Source: Fibrobacterota bacterium (GTDB lineage: Bacteria > Fibrobacterota > Chitinivibrionia > Chitinivibrionales > Chitinispirillaceae). Taken from it: 26,552 nt of DNA. Shown in pieces: positions 24,189 through 26,552 of this stretch. The DNA is taken from assembly GCA_023412475.1 (NCBI GenBank), contig JAEYNR010000043.1, forward strand, positions 1 to 26,552. The letters run 5' to 3'. The position numbers and the translations under genes were made by a program. A model generated the notes under the pieces. It was not told where the DNA came from, did no database searches, and was given only the letters and a program-made list of their open reading frames with translations. The stretch's first letter is position 1. Each line of letters begins with the position of its first letter.

Positions 24189-25248
24189 CCGCACCTTTAC
24201 CGGTTTTACCGTTGCCTGATTCTCTGGCCAATTCACCTGTAGCGTTGCCCAACCCTTTTCCCAGTTCACCGGTAGTTTTACCAAGCCCCGGTCCCAGGTC
24301 ACCGACTGTTTTTCCAGTCCCTTTACCGATTTCACCCGTAGCAGTTCCTAATCCTTCCCCCAGTTCTCCGGTAGCTTTTCCCAGTCCCGGCCCCAGATCC
24401 CCGAGTGTTTTTCCAGTCCCTTTACCGATTTCACCCGTAGCAGTTCCCAATCCTTCCCCCAGTTTTCCGGTAGCTTTACCCAGTCCCGGCCCCAGATCCC
24501 CGAGTGTTTTCCCAGCACCTTTGCCGATTTCACCCGTAGCAGTTCCTAATCCTTTGCCCAGTTCTCCGGTTGCCTTTCCCAAGCCCGGTCCCAGGTCGCC
24601 AACAGTTTTACCTAACCCTTTACCCAGCTCTCCGGTAGCTTTTCCCAGACCAGGTCCCAGATCACCAACTGTTTTTCCCACACCTTCACCGATCTCTCCG
24701 ACCGCTTTCCCTACCGGTTGCAGAAGATTATTGAGGATATCGGGATTACGGTCCAGGGTATCGAGAGTTCGTGCCAGTATAGCATATACTCTTTTTAGCC
24801 TGACCTTCAGGATCGCCTGAGCTTCGACACCCAAAATATCTATCAGTACTTTTTTTATACTGACGAATGCTCCGATCTGGAGTTTGAGCAGGTTAGCCAG
24901 ATCAGCGCTGATTGCTACTTGTGCCTGAAGATCATCGACTTCGATTTTTATCTCATCCACCTTTACAGTAGGAATGTCAAGAAGAACGTCGGGGTACTCC
25001 TCTTCCGGCAACTGCTCGAGGCCAGCTTCAGCTACAGTCTGGCGAGTTTGTTCGCGGGTAGCAGGAGAATGTGGCTTTTCCTGTACAGTTGCAGTTTGAT
25101 TAGACTTTTGCGATTCTGGTGATTTGTCGGTTTTCTGTTTGTTTTGAATAAAGGACTCTGATTTTCCATTTCTTTTGCTATTAGATTGTTTCGAATGAAA
25201 AAGGCTCCAGGGATGGAAAATATGCTGGATGATACTTCTTTTTTCCAT
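24178..25248 (-). CDS. Glycine-rich hendecad-repeat protein
   Basis: The 356-residue product has three parts. Residues 1-85 are polar (Lys/Ser/Gln/Glu-rich) and probably disordered. Residues about 87-175 form a non-repeated alpha/beta-like domain containing 'DVLLDIPTVKVDEIKIEVDDLQAQV' (split motif), 'GVEAQAILKVRLKRVYAIL' and 'LDTLDRNPDIL', which looks conserved but which I cannot name. Residues 182-346 are fifteen 11-residue units of the form xxGxLGxGLGx, in which Gly recurs at positions 3, 6, 8 and 10. There is no signal peptide or membrane span. Eleven-residue periodicity with such glycine suggests an elongated or surface-coating amphipathic array; function unknown. The ATG at 25248 is chosen because GGAG lies eight bases before it; an upstream in-frame ATG at 25317 is less likely. 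It follows the coiled-coil gene in one sigma-54 unit. Confidence 0.8.
   Translation of the reverse strand: MEKRSIIQHIFHPWSLFHSKQSNSKRNGKSESFIQNKQKTDKSPESQKSNQTATVQEKPHSPATREQTRQTVAEAGLEQLPEEEYPDVLLDIPTVKVDEIKIEVDDLQAQVAISADLANLLKLQIGAFVSIKKVLIDILGVEAQAILKVRLKRVYAILARTLDTLDRNPDILNNLLQPVGKAVGEIGEGVGKTVGDLGPGLGKATGELGKGLGKTVGDLGPGLGKATGELGKGLGTATGEIGKGAGKTLGDLGPGLGKATGKLGEGLGTATGEIGKGTGKTLGDLGPGLGKATGELGEGLGTATGEIGKGTGKTVGDLGPGLGKTTGELGKGLGNATGELARESGNGKTGKGAGDK
24211..24705 (-). repeat. 33-bp tandem repeats with a 99-bp higher-order period
   Basis: Fifteen 33-bp units encode the hendecads. Three units make a 99-bp block: 24307-24405 and 24406-24504 differ at only three positions, and 24505-24603 is a more diverged third block. 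The near-identity points to recent duplication or gene conversion, and copy number probably varies between strains. Confidence 0.9.
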
Positions 25249-25347
25249 AGGATAAGCTCCGGGATTTGTAAATAAAAGAAAATCTCTGCTGGCTAAAGAT
25301 TTAGTCGAATGATTCAATAATAATCAGATCAGTCTTTTTTCTCTTGT

Positions 25348-25539
25348 TTATTGCTGTCGGTTTCTATCGGGTTTATTCTCTTTGGACAGCTCTTCTTCGA
25401 GTACCTGAACCGCACCGCTGATTCTAAGTAGTGTTACCTGCAGATCATTTTGCCTCTCTTGCAGTTTTTCCAGTTCCTTTTGACCAGACTCATATTGGGA
25501 TTTAAGTTCTGAGAGACGGTCTTCAAAATGGTTTCCCAT
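25348..25539 (-). CDS. Small coiled-coil protein
   Basis: A 63-residue product whose residues 5-52 are one continuous predicted coiled coil ('FEDRLSELKSQYESGQKE', then 'LLRISGAVQVLEEEL'), followed by a Lys/Arg/Gln tail. The ATG at 25539 has GAGG six bases upstream. An earlier in-frame ATG (25593) would add 18 residues without coiled-coil character and lies close to the promoter. It is the first gene after the sigma-54 promoter at 25620-25635 and is 99 bases upstream of the hendecad-repeat gene, so the two proteins probably work together. No family assigned with confidence. Confidence 0.75.
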   Translation of the reverse strand: MGNHFEDRLSELKSQYESGQKELEKLQERQNDLQVTLLRISGAVQVLEEELSKENKPDRNRQQ

Positions 25540-25619
25540 GTTGTACCTCGATATTGAAAATTTAAACCAATCTGTATTAAGTGGCATAAACAAGGATAAT
25601 GTTACTGACAGGATGTTAG

Positions 25620-25635
25620 TGCATTTAGCGTGCCA
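25620..25635 (-). promoter_or_regulatory. Sigma-54 (RpoN) promoter for the coiled-coil/hendecad operon
   Basis: Read on the minus strand, TGGCACGCTAAATGCA matches TGGCACG-N4-TTGCA with a single mismatch and has the obligatory GG-N10-GC spacing. Transcription would start near 25609, leaving about 70 bases before the coiled-coil ATG at 25539. It is as good a match as the flagellar promoter at 373. A CCCTCC-CT-GGAGGG palindrome (25642-25655) sits just upstream of the -24 box. Confidence 0.82.
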
Positions 25636-25682
25636 GATGATCCCTCCCTGGAGGGGGCAGGGTAGTGTCTTCCGATTTCTGT

Positions 25683-25730
25683 AAAGCTTGTAGAGCTTTC
25701 ATCATTTTAGAAAGAAAAAGCATGATGAAA
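25683..25730 (-). promoter_or_regulatory. Two palindromes at enhancer distance from the sigma-54 promoter
   Basis: AAAGCT-N5-AGCTTT (25683-25699) and TTTCATCAT-N16-ATGATGAAA (arms 25697-25705 and 25722-25730) lie about 75-120 bases upstream of the predicted transcription start, where activators of RpoN promoters bind. Both are perfect in their arms. Either could be the activator site; the protein is not encoded in this window. Confidence 0.4.
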
Positions 25731-26398
25731 TTAATTTAACTATAGAGGAAACATTTCTTCAATGCAACTGTAATGTTTTTTACAAAAGATCCGTTTTTCA
25801 AATAATCCCCTTTAGATAACGGGATTTATAAATAACGATTTCTGGTTTTAAAAGCCAGTTTAGCCAAAGGCACGATGCGTAGCTGCTTAAATTTGCAGAA
25901 GATATTTATCGATACTTTAGTATACGGAAATCAGCCCAATTTTTCAGGTAAACTAAGATCGTATTGTACTTTTCAAAAAAAACTGTTGTCACTAATGAAA
26001 CAATAATTATATTGGATTAAATAAACGTCAAATATTAATTGGCAAGGTGAAAGAAACAACATGATCGTTTATCCTGTTTCAAAAAAAAACTATTATGTAA
26101 TGTCACTCCAACATTTCTCAATAATTGACAAAAGTAATTGGGGGGGGTAAAATTATGCCAGAATTTCAGCGATTTAAGTAAAAATCCCTCTCCATTGCTA
26201 TTTTTCCAACGATCTCTTCATTTGTATTCTTTATTATTATTCAGACTTAACAAAAAAACAATTACCTTCTTAAGATCTGACAATATCAAAAAAAACATTC
26301 ATCTATATCATATTTTATAATTCCAATTCGATAATTCAAAAGCTCTTCCCGTTTTTGTTCACGGGTTATACATTTAACTATTTTCACATGGAGGAAGT
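25731..26398. other. AT-rich intergenic region upstream of an exported protein gene
   Basis: About 670 bases without a credible gene; short frames here lack ribosome binding sites and protein-like composition. It holds an imperfect 17-base palindrome (25842-25858, CTGG...CCAG) and the TTGACA/TAAAAT promoter with a G8 spacer (26125-26153). It also has a perfect TATAAT (26316-26321) with no -35 partner and a 5-bp hairpin CCCGT-N8-ACGGG (26348-26365) just before the Shine-Dalgarno of the last gene. No riboswitch fold was recognised in the leader. Confidence 0.5.
26125..26153 (+). promoter_or_regulatory. Sigma-70-like promoter with a G8 run in the spacer
   Basis: A perfect TTGACA -35 box (26125-26130) is followed by exactly 17 bases and TAAAAT (26148-26153), five of six consensus positions. 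The last eight spacer bases (26140-26147) are all G. Transcription would start near 26160, giving a leader of about 240 bases before the ATG at 26399. The strand and spacing point to the exported-protein gene, but a nearer promoter cannot be excluded. Confidence 0.6.
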
Positions 26399-26552
26399 AT
26401 GAAGCTCAATTTAAAGGCAGTTTGCGTGTCAGTAGCATTTTGCGGAGTTCTTTTTAGCGCTGGAGCGCAGATCAATCTTCTGTCGAATGATATTACCTTC
26501 AGAACCTACAATAATGCATCACATGAAACTGTTCATTATGGAAGTTTGTATC
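26399..26552 (+). CDS. Exported protein, 5' end only
   Basis: The ATG at 26399 has an excellent GGAGGAA ribosome binding site. The 51 residues visible before the window ends begin with a classical signal peptide: two Lys in the first six residues, a hydrophobic core 'AVCVSVAFCGVLFSA', and probable cleavage after 'SAGA'. The mature start 'QINLLSNDITFRTYNNASHETVHYG' suggests a secreted or surface beta-rich protein, but nothing in this fragment identifies a family. A hairpin lies about 34 bases upstream and a possible G8-tract promoter about 245 bases upstream. Confidence 0.8.
   Translation, partial: MKLNLKAVCVSVAFCGVLFSAGAQINLLSNDITFRTYNNASHETVHYGSLY

Noticed and set aside
24211..24705. CRISPR-like periodic repeats
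   Set aside because: The 33-bp units are contiguous, coding and in frame with no unique spacers.
26021..26072. Inverted repeat ATAAACG/CGTTTAT
   Set aside because: Only 7 bp with a 38-base gap in AT-rich DNA; expected by chance.
26138..26320. 60-residue plus-strand frame starting at TTG in the G-run
   Set aside because: Its start overlaps the promoter spacer, no ribosome binding site, AT-rich composition typical of chance frames.

Overview
The window looks like chromosomal DNA of a motile Gram-negative bacterium. The evidence is a core flagellar export and basal-body operon, two sigma-54 type promoters, secretion signals, a heavy-metal P-type ATPase, and a very large exported protein built from bacterial Ig-like domains with a FlgD/sorting-type C-terminus. 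That last feature, with moderate GC and this gene mix, would fit a flagellated member of the Fibrobacterota (Chitinivibrionia-like) or a neighbouring phylum. The placement is a guess from overall character, not a measurement. No tRNA, rRNA, CRISPR array or complete insertion sequence was seen.

Layout. (a) 1-186: tail of a GIY-YIG nuclease-like gene cut by the window edge. (b) 373-11997: a sigma-54 promoter followed by flgB, flgC, a small unknown gene, fliE, fliF, fliG, fliH, fliI and fliJ. A gene for a 1525-residue exported beta-rich protein starts inside fliJ. (c) 11994-13286, minus strand: a stand-alone receiver-domain protein and an HD-GYP protein, which share TTAA at their stop with the exported-protein gene. 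(d) 13763-17937: a HAD-family hydrolase overlapping a 1068-residue exported TPR protein. (e) 18132-20159, minus: a CopB-type (CPH motif) P1B ATPase. (f) 20496-23188, minus: a small membrane protein coupled to a beta-CASP metallo-beta-lactamase nuclease that ends in three double-stranded-RNA-binding-like domains. (g) 23225-24188: a GNAT acetyltransferase between near-identical 23-bp direct repeats, next to a 17-bp perfect inverted repeat. (h) 24178-25539, minus: a small coiled-coil protein and a glycine-rich hendecad-repeat protein behind a second sigma-54 promoter with upstream palindromes. (i) 25640-26398: AT-rich non-coding DNA holding a sigma-70-like promoter whose spacer contains a run of eight G. 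(j) 26399-end: start of an exported protein.

How the genes fit together. FlgB/FlgC (proximal rod), FliE (rod adaptor), FliF (MS ring), FliG (rotor switch) and FliH/FliI/FliJ (export ATPase complex) form one assembly unit. It is probably turned on by an RpoN activator through the promoter at 373. The exported Ig-like protein is translationally embedded at the end of this unit, so it may be made along with the flagellum. The receiver and HD-GYP pair would lower cyclic-di-GMP and could link motility to signalling.

The most unusual item is the beta-CASP nuclease with tandem dsRBD-like domains: a plausible dsRNA- or structured-RNA-directed nuclease. Next are the sigma-54-controlled hendecad operon and the possible phase-variable promoter. 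All functions are assigned by reading motifs, without database searches.
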